From: Lagopus muta
Lineage: Eukaryota > Chordata > Aves > Galliformes > Phasianidae
DNA: 64,000 bases
Direction: 5' to 3'
NCBI RefSeq assembly: GCF_023343835.1
Contig: NC_064447.1
Location: 6,650,001 to 6,714,000, forward strand
In this document: positions 28,001-40,459 of the stretch, one piece after another
Layout: every line of letters starts with the position of its first letter
Position numbering within the stretch: position 1 is the first letter of the stretch
Notes under the pieces: model-generated
Database searches by the model: none
What the model was told of the DNA's origin: nothing
Seen by the model: only the letters and a program-made list of their open reading frames with translations
Program-made: the position numbers and the translations under genes

Positions 28001-29772
28001 CCTGATTTGTTGCACACGATGCACTGCTTAGAGCTCTGAAAATGATGGCCTTCTGCACTTCCAGCACCTGGCACCTGCCGTGTTCTCAGCGCCATGCAGA
28101 TATCAACCTTCCTGCCAGCACCCAGCTAACAGGAATAACGCGTTTTACATGCTGGAAAAAATGGGGCAGGAAAAATCAAAGCCCGTGGAAGAGATGGAAG
28201 GCTGCCTGAACACTCAGAAAACACACCCACACGTTCATTAGCGCTTCCAAAATCAAGCCCTGAAGCACACAACTTCAGGCAGACACACCTACTGCCTGGT
28301 TCTGGAGCTGCTGCACCCAACCAGTTCCACCAACCAGCCCAGAAATGACAACTCCAGAACTAAGTGTTCACTCTCAGTGCTGCTCCTCAGCTCTATGTAC
28401 ACTCTGCCCTCCTCCAACAGCAGCAGAAAAACCCCAGGTCCTGCAGGGCTCGCAGCCACAGGAGGTGCAGCACAGCTGCCAACAGATGGTTGCTGTGGGA
28501 CAGGTCAGCTGCTGCAGGCAGTCACACACAGCAGGTGCTTCAGGCCCAGGGTGCTGGAGCAGCAGCAGTATCAGGAATGCTGCCACTCGCTTTGTAAATT
28601 GAATACTATTGCAGAAATCACTTTGTCTTTTGTCTCTCTGTTATTCTTGCAACTGTGCTTCTTGTAAAGGGCTCAGGTTTACCTTGAAAATGGAGTCACT
28701 AAATGCTGCCCTCATGTAACATGCTCTTTAAAACAGAATTCAATAATCAAATTTTAATCACACAAGCACTGCTCTAAACTTAACAGGCTTTTCTTGACCA
28801 AAAGCCCTACAAAAAACCCTGAGCTCCATTCCAAGGCTTACATTCTGCACTGCTGCATTACAGCACAAATCCAAACCATGCAGCAGCTGTTACTGCTGCT
28901 GTGCTCCCATCGTTCCTCCTCTGGTCCATGGCAAAAGCTTTCCACGGGCTAAGTGGCAAAGAAGAGCACACCAACCCACTTTTTCTTTTAAAAATCAACC
29001 CTGTGCTATGCGATTAAAGAAGAAAATGTCAGATACAATCAATTATTAAATCTGATTACATTTCTACTAATTTTAGGCTTTTCCAATGATTGTCTCAACT
29101 ATTTTTTCTTTCTCTCAGCATTACAATCAAGAGCCACGCTACCAGCACAGGGAGGTGAGTTGCAAGGACAATGCTCCATGTTGCCAAACATAGTGCATGT
29201 GCAAATACACAACCAGAGGGGAGGATTCACACCAGAGCGCTGACAAAACACTGCTTACTTCTGCAGGGCGCCTGTTGTGATGAGACAGCTGGTACGGCAG
29301 AATCCCTGAGCGAGACCCCAGGAGCCTATGGACATGCTTTGATTCTGAGGGCTCCAGACAGCAGAAGGGAGCACCTCGGATACCTTTCTAGGGCTGTCTC
29401 AGCTCTGACACAGTCCTCTGTGCTCCTTCAGCGCAGGGCAGGGACAGGGGCTGCCCCGGCACAGCCCAAACATCTGTAGGGTCAGCGCTAAGGCGAGAAC
29501 GCTCCGCTCCCTCTCCCCGAATAAAATCCCTTTGCTTTAACGCATCCGCCAAAGCCACCAAGCAGGAGACCTACAACAGCACCGAGCAGCTTTTCTTGGA
29601 GGGAGAAACGAGCAGCAGAGATCTGAGATGTAACAGAAGGACCCCAAAGGCCGCGCACCGTATGAGGCGCAGACACAGAAGCAGCGTTCCGAGGAACGGC
29701 CCGGCGCCCGGCAGGCAGCAGCGCGGCACAGCCCGCGACCCGCAGCGCCCAGCAGCCTGCAGCCGTTCCCAC
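25053..29772 (-). other. EEF2K: EEF2K intron 1 (no gene seen)
   Basis: About 4.7 kb between the candidate non-coding first exons and the first coding exon. I see no coding exon, RNA gene or recognisable transposon. It is GC-richer in 26.7-28.6 kb, which produces many overlapping reading frames on both strands, none with domain motifs. Confidence 0.55.
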
Positions 29773-30102
29773 CTGCGCTGCACACGGCTGAGAGAACAGC
29801 TACAGCGAGTCGAGCTGACCGCCCCGATAGGAGCCGGGCGAGGAGGCAGGCTTGCGAACGGCCTTCCGCTGCAGCGAGCGGCTCTGTTTTTTTACTGGGC
29901 TTTCCGTTCCGGGCTGAACAACGCCGAGGAAGTAACTGTGACTGATTTCTCCGCGGGCACCCGCCCGGCGCTCCGGCCCCGCTCCGCGCTCAGGGATTCC
30001 CGACGGGATCCGCCGCCGTCCCTGGGCATCCCGAGAGCTGCCGCCCAGGACGGCTGCCCTGACCGCCCCGCCGCGAGCCCACCCGGCCGCCAAGCACCTA
30101 CC

Positions 30103-30250
30103 GGGAGCCGCAGAGCCCGACCTGCAGCGGAGCGACCACGGCAGCCTGTGGAGCGGGGCGGGGCGGGGCGGCGCAGACCGGCCCTCAGCTCCCGCCCATC
30201 GGCTGCCTGAGCCGCCCCGCGGCACTCTGAGGGCTGCGCGCTGCCGGCGG
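30103..30250 (-). other. EEF2K: Candidate EEF2K non-coding first exon
   Basis: On the minus strand a donor (CCCG followed by GTAGGTG) ends an exon at about 30102, inside a CpG-rich segment. A second good donor (GCGCAG followed by GTGGGA) ends at 29773. Either could be the first exon joined to the acceptor at 25052; alternative starts are possible. The 5' boundary is a guess. No TATA box is evident, as expected for a CpG-island promoter. Confidence 0.4.
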
Positions 30251-30370
30251 GAGGCGCTTCCCTCGGGTTATGTTTGTGAGTGCGTGAGGAAAAGCGGCCC
30301 GGAACGCAGGTTGGAAGCTGTGGAGGCTGCGACCGGGAGCGGCTGCCCGGGCTGTCAGGGGAGCGCGTTG

Positions 30371-30430
30371 CACTGCTCTCCATTGCTCTGCATTACTCTC
30401 TATTGCTCTCCATTACCCTCCATTGTCCCG
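30371..30430 (+). repeat. 10-bp imperfect tandem repeat, six units
   Basis: Six consecutive decamers related to CATTGCTCTC (cactgctctc, cattgctctg, cattactctc, tattgctctc, cattaccctc, cattgtcccg). Located just upstream of the candidate EEF2K first exon. Confidence 0.85.
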
Positions 30431-31072
30431 TGAGAAACACAGGCGGTGCGCAGCGCATTTCCAGTGCCAACACTTCTCATCTGCTCAGCGCTCCCCCCGC
30501 GAAACGCATCGGTGGCTGAGCTCTTCCTCGAGGTAGGAGCTGTGGAAATGTTAAACAAAACTCCTTTCCCTTTTATGGACTATATGGAAATTAACGTGAA
30601 TAGCTTCTGGGTTAAAGAAAAACGTGTATTAAGATTAAATATGAGGTACCGGCCCGCACGCAGTCCCCTCTCCGTCCAGTTTCCCGCCCGCGCTGAGGCG
30701 CAGCGCAGGAGCGGCGCGGCCCACACCGCCCAGCCCGGCAGCGGCGCGCGCAGCTGCTCTGTGGGTCAGAGGTCAGAGGTCGGGCCGGGTGGCACCGGGG
30801 CCGCGCGTGCAGCCGCCGCGCGCTGCTGACGCCTGGCCGGGGTGCTGGCGCCACCTTCCGGGAGCGTGGTGCCGCGACAGCGCCCTCGGCAGCGCCGAGC
30901 CGCTACGCCTGAGGGCGGGGAGGCCGCGCCTGCAGTGCCTCCCGCGGAGAGGAGCGGAGCTGATGCGCACCGCCGCGCCCGAGCACGGAACGGCGGCGCG
31001 GGCAGCGCTCCGCGGGTAGAAGTGCGGCTCTACCTGCTGAAAACGGCCTCACAGGCCGCACAACCACCAGGC

Positions 31073-31154
31073 GGTAGCGTGGCCGAGTGGTCTAAGGCGC
31101 TGGATTTAGGCTCCAGTCATTTCGATGGCGTGGGTTCGAATCCCACCGCTGCCA
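31073..31154 (+). tRNA. tRNA-Leu (anticodon TAG)
   Basis: An 82-nt plus-strand gene beginning GGTAGCGTGGCCGAGTGG and ending CCGCTGCCA. The loop TTTAGGC gives anticodon TAG (codon CUA). A and B boxes are intact and a T4 terminator starts at 31160, six bases past the end. It differs from the AAG gene at 2395-2476 at six positions: one D-arm base, the anticodon middle base and four variable-arm bases that keep that stem paired. Lies in the CpG island upstream of EEF2K, transcribed away from it. Confidence 0.97.
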
Positions 31155-31569
31155 AGAAGTTTTGTCTCCCCTCGGCGGCGGCTCCTTTTCGCAGCCGGCA
31201 GCCGCCCGGCGGGGCGCGGGACTTCCGAGCATCACCTCGCAGAGCTCCGTGCAGCGCTGCGCGCAGCGCCGCTCACCGCCGCCCTCTGGCTTCGGAATGC
31301 AGGCGGGGAGGCGGAGAGCGGCGCTCGCCACGCGTCCTCCCGTGCCCTCACCGCCCCCCGGTCACGGCCGTCCGTGTCCCCCGGCTCCGCCCCGCCTCCT
31401 GCCCGCCCATTCCCGTACTCCGCTCCCGGCTGTTCCCTCCCAGCATCCCGGGGGAAGGGAAGGCGGTCTGTGGGAGTGCTTAGAGGCGGCACAGCCCAGC
31501 CCTGGCAGACGTGGCAGCGCGGAGCCGCAGGGAGGCACCGCACCGGTTTCACGGAGCTTCACGTTCCCT

Positions 31570-31975
31570 TTTATTTTCCCTCATATGCAGTGACGCGGTC
31601 AGTTCACAAAGGAAATTCACACCGTGTGAGCTCCGTGCAGCCCACAGGGGCGATTCACAGCCGGGAGCGCTCCGCGTGCTTCCTCCGCACGTTTCTCAGC
31701 TCCCCGCTCCTGCGCTGCCTCCATCTGCTTTCCGCTGCTTTTCTCCGTCGGCTGTGCCCTGTGTTCTTTTCGCAGCTCCTCGTGCACTCCAGCAGTCAGT
31801 TTGGAAATATGTGTGACTTTAAACGTGTCTTGGTGATGGACTTTGGCTGCAATTGCTTACAGTGTTGGTGGTGTTCAGGTTTGTTCTGTTTTTAATCTAA
31901 AACAAGTGCCTGTCTGTGGAGCTGGGGATGTTCCATGGGAGCAATTCTGCAGGGGGCACATGCAGCCTGTGTGAG
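31570..31975 (-). other. SDR42E2: SDR42E2 copy A 3' UTR, candidate poly(A) signals
   Basis: After the TGA at 31976-31978, minus-strand ATTAAA occurs at 31891-31896 and AATAAA at 31570-31575. The gene therefore ends at or just inside the edge of the EEF2K/tRNA CpG island. Confidence 0.4.
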
Positions 31976-34900
31976 TCAGTGCTGTGTTTCCTTAAAAAAG
32001 TGCAAAACTGAAAGGTCATCAAATCTTAAAGAAAGAAAAATCAAACTTAAAATCGCAAGGAACAAAAGCATCACTTTGGGGAAGACGTGCTCGCTCCGGG
32101 CCTCTGCTCTGGTTTTGATGTAATGCTCCACAGAATCAGCGAATGCGAACTTCTCCGGGCTGTAGCCCAGCTGCCTGCGGGCCTTGTCGATGCTGAAGGT
32201 GTGCGTTGTGGAGATGTTCTGCACCTGTCGGCAAAGGAGCCAACACACAAAGTGTGAGTGTGTAGCAGAGCTGAACAAAGGCTGTGCACGGTGCCAAAGA
32301 CCCACTAAAATGAGCTGTAAAATTGTATTTAAAAATACACATATCCAAACCTGTTGACTACTGACATATGTCATGTAGTCTTTTTGTTCACCCAACAGGA
32401 GTGTGCCGAGAGTCCAAAGAAGCAATAAAGGCTGCACAGCACGATTTACTCCTGAAAACATCCACAAAGTGTTCTGCACTCCTATGTATGTAAGGACACA
32501 GTAAAAGTCATCATAGGGTGCCTGAAGGGTCTTCAAACATTAGGTCCCAGCTGTACTCATATGGTATGTGTGCATCCTGGGGGAACAAGGGAGCTTACAA
32601 ACAAACCTGTACCTCATTTCTGGTCAGCAGAGGTGACAGCTCAACCAATGGTTTCAGTATCAGATGAAGATGCTCCATGACTGTGGCTGCAGAACAAAAG
32701 ATTTCTTCTTGAGGTAAGAATAGCCAGTTGCAGTACCTTATGATTGTGGCATATCACACACCATATTTGAGAGTGAAGGATAATCCTGAGCCTAGGAGAG
32801 CTCAGGGCACCCTTAATGCTGACAAGGAGCTGGGTTTCGTCTTTCTTGCTTCAGTCAGCCTGATTTTAGGGTGTGTGCCTCACAAGGGTTTGAAGGCTGT
32901 AACTGGGCTAGCACAACGATCTTGAGAACTCATACAGACATGATAAAACCAAACTCTTCTGGGTGAGATTCAATCTAGTGGCACGTGGGTTTGTTTTGGG
33001 GGGAGTATGGGAGAAAGGAGTACAAGAAATTAACTTGTGCAGGCAAAGCTGGTAATCTGCAGGTATTTCATGGAGTCATGGGTTTTTACATAAAACCTTC
33101 TATGTCTTCCACAAAGCTGCACATCTGGTAAGCCTTAGAAACCACAACCAACCCAAACCATCTGTTTTAGTGTGACTTAACTCACAGATAATTGTGGTTT
33201 CAGCACACATACACACCTGAAGTTCACGCAGAACTGTTGCACACAAGATGAGCTCACAGCACATTTTATGTGTGAAAACAAGAACTGTGGCCACATTAAG
33301 AAAAAAAGAACAACCCACAATATCATGTTACAACTGGGAAGAGGGTTGCTTGGCTGGACAGAGAAAGACTGATAAAGTATTTTTACCTGATGCATAAACT
33401 AAGGAAGTAGGAATAGGTATCCATGGCTTGCTGCAACCTAATCTTTCAAACTGAAAGAGATTAAAAAAAAAAACCAACAGTAAAAAACAGTACAGGAGAT
33501 GGAAGTATTTACTGATAAGGCAGAACATTTAATAATTGCTGTTACTACTTGATTTTTAGGGGATTCCAGTTACGTGTCACAAGCAGACACTGCGATTTTC
33601 AAGTAGCAGTCTTTAGAAAATTAAAAAACAGGTTTCTGGTAATTGACTTAAATATCATGGTGTGCTGATACCAAATTTAATATCCTGACATACTTATGGT
33701 TTAGAGCAGATCGTTAGCAGCAAAATGAACTAACAATATTGGATATTAGAGTTATTCTGTATTTTCAGAGTCATAATTTGAATTTATATTTTTGTCCATC
33801 TAAGATAGCCACTATTAACAGAAGAATGCCCAAGAAATGAGGATGATGGCTATCCAAAGGAGGACCCTGCTTCAGAAAGTCCTTTTATCTCAGTGAGTAC
33901 AGCTGCTTTCAAGTGATATTTTAAGTAGGCTTTGTTACAGCACTAATCAAAATGAAATTCAAGCAAGAACTGAATGCACACTGAACCCAAATATGTCATT
34001 TGCACTCAAAGCCAGAGTTGTGTACAGTAAAACAAATGAATATATTTAGAGATAAAGCATACAGTGTACGTACGAGTGGAGCTAACCATTCAAAAAGGTT
34101 GAATTTTTCACCATCATGAATGAAATACACCTGACCACTCTGTTGAACAGGTAGAGAAGAGACAAGTTAGTAAAAAGAACACTGCATATATGTTGACTTG
34201 TTTACCTTACTCCTTATGAATAGCTCAAAGACTGTATCATATAGAAACGTGCAGTACACGTGGATACAAGCCAACAAACTGCACGTATTTCCATCATTTT
34301 TTCTTCTGTGTGCCATGAAATTCACTGTCAACTGGAGAAGCAGTTTGTGTGCCTAACATACCTTGGTACGAATTATTCCTTACAGATTTACGGATACAGA
34401 AAGACTGCACAGACTATAAGGGATTACCAAATGCACTGGAAGCAGTGCAATAGATAACTTTTGCTGCTGACACATATTTAGAAGATGGTAGGACATGTTC
34501 TGGCCCCAGTCTAGTTAAGAGTCACTGAAACCCACACAGTTCCATCTATGTAACAAAGCTGCAAATTAGATCTCTTAGCAATTTGTTTTTAGAGTTTTAG
34601 AAAAAGTAGTTTAATCTACTTTTCCTTTCCTAGTCTACTTTTCTGACATCAAATATTTTTTTCTCATCTTCAGAAATGGCAAATAAGTATCATAAAAACA
34701 CAAAGATGTAGCTATTCTTGGAGAACTGAATATTCCAGCTCAACACACTGCACAGCCAGTGCTGCCACAGCTCACACTGTCCATGGCACATTTGTCAATT
34801 AAAAAATACAGACAACACAAGCCAAAGGACCACAGTATTACTACAGTAGTTACTGCAGTGCAGGATACAGTGGCAGGATCCACAGCCAAATGAAAACTAT

Positions 34901-37900
34901 GGTGTTTTCATTATTTACTTACAGCTATGTAGTTCTTCTCGGGAGTGAGAGCTTCAGCAGCCAGAATTTGAGCTTGTACAAGGTTCTCTACGTGCACCCA
35001 GTTCATTTTAGCAGAAGGATCCCCAAACTTGAAGTTAAGTATCCCTCTTTCAATATTCCTCTATAGACATAAGACAAACATGAAACCAAAGCAAGAAATA
35101 AGACTGGAAATATATGTTGCTCTATCTCCTTTCATCAGTATTTTGGTTCAAGTTGTATGCAAGCAGATTTTTGAAATACCATAGAATGGCCTGACTTTTA
35201 TAATTACAGTAAGAATTACATTGTAAAGCTGGACTTCCCTGTGTTTGTATTAAAAAAGAGGCTTTTTTAATGTATTATGCATTCTTTATAGATGTCATAC
35301 AGTGTCTGACAAAAAAAAGTTACAATATCATCAACAGACAATCGAACTGTTCAACTGATGCCAGATCAGAAGGTTGGTCAGTCTGTAGTACAGATAAGTG
35401 ATGTTCGGTACCACAGAAAATTCTGCTGATTAGAAAATGGAAGTACATACTGCTAGCCTTGGCAGATGTCTTTGCTCCTCTGGTCCATAAATTCCTGGCG
35501 GGCGAAGAACACATGTATGCAGTGCTCCACCTCCTGGGACAATTGAGAAAATGATTCAAGCCACCTGAGCTTCACATGACTTACGTTATCACCGCATGAG
35601 CTGAAGAATTGCTGTAGCATAACTTACTCTAAATTAAATTTGCTTCAGCAACTTAAAAATACCACACACCAGAAAGTGCTGAAGTAGTAGATGAATATTG
35701 GCAAATCAAACCATGCAAAATAACAAGACAGGATTCAAAAAATCCTGCCAGCAATATTCCATAGGGGCAGGGGGGACTCGTAAGTCTTTAAAGGTTCCTT
35801 CCAGCCCAAACCATTCTAAGAGTTCTCAAAGCATTGGCATAGCTAAATTCCTAGAAATTACTAGATATTTCCAAACTTCTAACCAACCAGTCCTTTATCT
35901 CTGTGCCAAAGCAGTCGGTGAGAGCTGTGGGGATGAATTTGCTGAAGTGAGCAAGTCATTAGTAAGAATGTGGAATGAAAGCAAACTGATCTCTTAGAAA
36001 ATTATTGCAGGGAAACAGTATCTCACTGTGTGTGCAAGATGGAGCTGAAAGGCTCTCAGTAGTAGGCACAGCCTGCTCCCACTAGAACTGCTGTGGAACC
36101 TCTTGAGAACCTCAGTGGGAGAAAGTAAGGGCCATTGTAAAAATCCAGTCATTCCCAAGTGTAGCAGTTGACTGGTTTGTCATCTGCTGTTCTTAATAAC
36201 TCTTCCTAATATTACTTGAAAACCTGCAAAATACTAATTCATGCTGAGAGCACAGGATCTAATTGAGATGTTTGGAACATCTAAAACCCCAATGAATTGC
36301 TTTGATCCTTTGCACAGGTACATTAGTGTGAGTTTCATTGAGAAATGCACAACTATCTATACTGCTCCCAAAATCAGAGCGTCTTTGATATGTTAAGCTG
36401 CTAAGAAGGGAGAAAATAAGAAAAAAAGCTTTTTGGACAAAATAATTCTATTGCTGTGAGATGCCAGTCAATGACTTGATATCTGTTTATAGCTCTCTGC
36501 AAGTATCAGGTGCAGAAAGTCTTTTTCCTAAGTTGCCCACAGCTAAATTGAGCCCTGTATCACTCGTTGGCACGGCGTCACGTTGCACTTTACATTAATT
36601 TGCTTTGTGCAGGCAGCTACAGTATCTCACAGGTGAGCTTAAGTATTCAAGTGTACAACTGCCTTCCTCAACACGGAAAACTTTGGGAAGCACTAATAAA
36701 TAATTCCAGGCTGTAGTATCAGGTGCCTTATTCAGATTTTAATATATAAGGGAAGGGGAGAACAATTTCATCAGCATTCATGTTCTACTTATACTGCATA
36801 TTGCAGCGACATAAACACATTATTGTTTAATTTATTGCTGCCTTAATCTTTTCAATGAAGATGCTGAACTCACTGCTGCCATGCCAAGACCTTCTCTTAG
36901 CACTGTGAGAACTACAATTAAAAGTGATTGTTAAGAGAAAATCCTTCAGTCTGTGAGAAGGGGTGGTAACTTGATTTCTTAACTGCTGGACACTCTTGTC
37001 TACTGAATGGCTGATACAGGATGCAGGACGTTAGTGAGGCAAGGGAAGAAGAGGAGTACATTTTACTATGAACTGCTAACAGAAAAGTACCTGCTAGTGG
37101 AGTTCCATTAGCTGCTAGTACCATTTGTTCTGCAATTGATTTGGTTCTGGAATAATGATCAACATGCTACAGAGAAAAAGCAGACAGGTTTGTATCTATT
37201 CTTGACATGGCATAACAGAGAGGCATTGCTTCTCTACTCCCTTCTTACATAGCAGATGACAACAAACACCTCAAAATATGGAAGTTTTGGGATACTGGTT
37301 TAGGATGAAATATATGCAGATTGTTAAGGCAAGCAAACATTTTTGTTTATGCAAACCCAGTTAATTAATTTCAGCCCATTTGAGAAGTAATAAATATATG
37401 TATGCTTTAATGCTGCCAAGAATGTAATTGATCAGTGCTTAGTAATCTGGATTTCTTTTTCAGGTAACGGAAAAATCAGGAGCCAAGTTTTTAAGACATC
37501 ACGATTGGTCTGCATTCTAGAGTTTGTTCTCTTGTTGCACTGCCTCAGAGAAAATAGTATTCAGTATATTGTATTATTCAAAATGCCAGGCTTTTTTTGG
37601 GGGGGGGGGGGGGGAAGAAGAATGTAAACAAAGAAGAAAAGTGAAAAAATAATACAACCCAAATACCTTTTCTATAGGAAAATATGGCACAGTTTCCTCA
37701 TCACCATCTTCAATAGGAAGCCCTCCAAACACCACATTTACTGTACTGGTGTATATCAATCTAGTGACGTTCCTTTGTTTGCAAGCTGCAGCAATATATA
37801 AAGTAAAGTAGTTCAGTGGAAGCTTGAACAAAATAGAAAAACCCCTGTATGAAAGGAAGGTGTGCTTCTTGAGAGAAACTTGTTAGATTTCCTGGCAAAT

Positions 37901-40459
37901 CTTAGAAGAGCAAATCCTTCCATTTTATTATTGGACTATTTAAGACACAAAGTATATGGAAGACAACAGTTAAACAGAAAATATCAGTTCAGAACCAAGT
38001 GCTTTATTATTCTGCATCTCCTAATTTAGGTAATGTAAGCTAGCAGTGTGCCTTTGGGCTGGCTGCTACCAGCCTGGTGAGAGGGCTGCAGCCCCAGCCT
38101 GGTAGGTAGCTGGAAGACTTTCTGTTCCAAGGGCTGCCCACGACCTGTGCACATGCTGTAATGCAGCAGTGAGGCTTACAGCATGGAAAGCTGTTCATGT
38201 CTTGCATGCACACAGACTCTGCCATAATGTCAGACATGATTATGACAAGCTGAAGTAGTTGAACTGTAGTGCTGACACTAATATCTCGCCCCGGGTATGA
38301 AAAGACCACTGACATGTTTCCTCATCTTCTGTCAAAACTGTGATGTATTTGGTAAAAAAAAGCAGTTCATGACAACCAAGTAGGTTTTTTTTCCTAAATG
38401 GCTTGATACCTTGATATGCCACACCAACACCTACCAGCAGGGTTACATACATACCATCAATGATGAATCTTGTCCCATCGATGTTTACTGTTTCAATCTC
38501 TTCTTTGTGCAACTGGGAAAATAAAGAAGTGGTGCCCTTTTGAGTAATGATACATTCTAAATTCCATAGGTGGACACGGTAAGTGTCCATAGATAAAAGT
38601 AATGAGTGCTTTGATTAAAAAAATAATATATATATATATGTATAGACTGAGGTTTCAGGCATCAAGAAGTGATTTATTATTATTTTTAAGCTATACTTGT
38701 AATTTTCTTACATTTTTTAGAGACTAGCTTGCTTGAAGTGAAGAGAATCATGGTGTTTCTTCCTACCTCCAATGATTATAAGACTGTAAACAGTGTGTTA
38801 CATTGCCCATGTTTCACTAGTACTCATTGACCAGCTGGCTCTACCCAGAGTAATTCCAGGCACACATCGCCCAGCTGCAAACATTTTTAGAAGCTCTTTT
38901 ATACAGTTAAGATAATTACTGAAGTTCATTTTAATTTAATAATGTAAGGAGTGTGTGTGTTTTTGACTTCAATCATAAAAAAACTGTGGTTCAGAATCCC
39001 ACATCAAGTGCATCCTTACAGCTTTTTACCTACTAGTGGCAAACAATTAGGATTTGAAAGAAGGCAGTTATTTTAATTTAGTTACATAAAATAACTTACA
39101 ATTTAGTTCACATTTCACTGCGTCCAGTGACCTTACATGTAGGGGTTCCATTTACAAGGTTTAAGGAAAGAGGTTTTAGAGTGAACCTGCCCTCCCTTTT
39201 CTGTCCCTTTGTTCTTGCAGTGCTCCAAACCAACAGCCTCCCAGGCTGCAGTTAGTGCCTCTAATGATGGGGAAATCATTTCATACTAGGAAAAGGGCAC
39301 TGTAAGCAGCCTACTTGTTTGCACAGAGCAGTTGACCAGACCAGCATGGGCATGGATTCAGGCTCCCAGCTTCATCTGAAGTGAAAAAGATCTAACATGC
39401 AATGTTACAAAATCAGGCCTCCCGTCCTCAGTGTGGGCAGTCACACAGAAACATACAAAACAATTTGGACTCACTTGCTCTCTTCCTGACATTCCATATG
39501 AAGCTACATGAAACACACAGTCAGCCCCTTCACAGGCTGCAAATATGGCATCATAATCCCTGACATCTGCCTGTAATACATATGAAAAGATATTTGGACC
39601 TGGAATCAAAACGATAGGTTAGCATTTGTCATATAGTTAGCACAGAGGGAACGTGTTTTTGTAATGGCACATACAGTACATCCTGGGACTGAACAGTAGC
39701 TCCATTTCAATACTTGCTCATAATCACACATTTCTTCTGTAGAACTCAAAGAATGTAAAAAATGTTCATTAACCTCTTAACACCTCTATGAATCATGAAG
39801 TGCACTACTCATCTCATCTCATCATAGGTGAACAAACTAAGGCCCAGGTGTGGGGAGTGATGGTCCTGAGGAGTTCCTTCAGAGACAGGAGATGAAGCAG
39901 TACTCCGTGCTGCACATTACAGCTCTCATCGCTCTTCTTATTCCATGGGAATATTAAATGCTTGCTGATAAAAAATCATGTGGGATATTCACACAGTTAA
40001 AAACGTCCTTAAAATTTCCGATTTTTTGCAGTTGGGTATTTGGATTCTGCAAATACTAGTAAAATGTTACGGAAAAGGCAAATTAACTTACTGTTGTGAG
40101 CATGTGTTTTGTCATACCTGGATGCACACTACTCCATTAGGAACTTCCCAGATAGGCTTGTGTATATCGTACAGAACAACCGAAGCTCCTGAGCTGGCAA
40201 GAGCACATCCAAGCTTGTATCCCAGGTAGCCTCCACCTCCCGTCACCACTGCTCTCATGGTTTTATCCTTCAGTGCTCCAGCATTTCCCTTCACTCCAGA
40301 GCTAGGGGGTTGGTGCCAGGGATTTGCTGCCCCACTCACTGGAAGTTTTCTGTCGTTGAAATAATGTCCTCTGTGACCAGATGTACACAACAGTTTCTTC
40401 TCCATGTTGAAAATTGCTCCATAGTGTTCCCTGATGCACACAATTCCAGCAAGCTTCAT
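31976..40459 (-). CDS. SDR42E2: SDR42E2-type short-chain dehydrogenase/reductase, copy A, 11 coding exons
   Basis: Extended SDR of the 3-beta-HSD type, NAD(P)-dependent, substrate unknown. Exons 5' to 3': 40118-40459 (start uncertain), 39475-39570, 38455-38512, 37667-37785, 37091-37166, 35451-35533, 34923-35060, 34074-34139, 33387-33450, 32613-32686, 31976-32224 (stop). Phases agree throughout. Rossmann motif TGGGGYLG in exon 1; GMSGREQ in exon 2; YTST in exon 4; catalytic Tyr-x3-Lys (HYSRTK) in exon 5; [17 protein letters not shown] in exon 6. A C-terminal membrane segment ([16 protein letters not shown]) is followed by a short tail. Three in-frame ATGs are possible: 40459 (454 aa), 40405 (436 aa, best Kozak context), 40258 (387 aa). 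Copy B aligns upstream of the last one ([15 protein letters not shown] with [14 protein letters not shown]), so a start above 40258 is favoured. Gene order matches SDR42E2 next to EEF2K. Confidence 0.88.
35763..35826 (+). mobile_element. Short CR1 3'-terminal fragment
   Basis: About 60 bp (aaaggttccttccagcccaa followed by accattctaag) matches the last bases of CR1 elements. Lies in intron 5 of SDR42E2 copy A, antisense to the gene. Confidence 0.6.
37599..37614 (+). repeat. (G)16 homopolymer
   Basis: Sixteen Gs preceded by a T run. On the transcribed strand of SDR42E2 copy A it is a C16 tract about 50 nt downstream of the exon 4 donor (exon edge 37667). Confidence 0.9.
38622..38641 (+). repeat. 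(AT)n microsatellite
   Basis: Short TA dinucleotide run in intron 2 of SDR42E2 copy A, upstream of exon 3. Confidence 0.75.

Larger units (their letters stand above)
29640..31520. promoter_or_regulatory. CpG island: EEF2K promoter region and tRNA-Leu(TAG)
   Basis: Dense CpG over nearly 2 kb, in contrast to AT-rich flanks. It holds the candidate EEF2K first exons (minus strand), a 10-bp tandem repeat at 30371-30430 and, divergently, the tRNA-Leu gene at 31073-31154. The downstream SDR42E2 copy A ends only about 0.5 kb beyond its high edge. Role as promoter inferred from position and composition. Confidence 0.7.

Noticed and set aside
26017-28667. Cluster of overlapping frames in EEF2K intron 1
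   Set aside because: Present on both strands in several frames, no motifs, no exon-like splice pairs; background.
31125-31895. 256-codon plus-strand frame near tRNA-Leu(TAG)
   Set aside because: Starts inside the tRNA and runs through CpG-rich DNA; no protein features.
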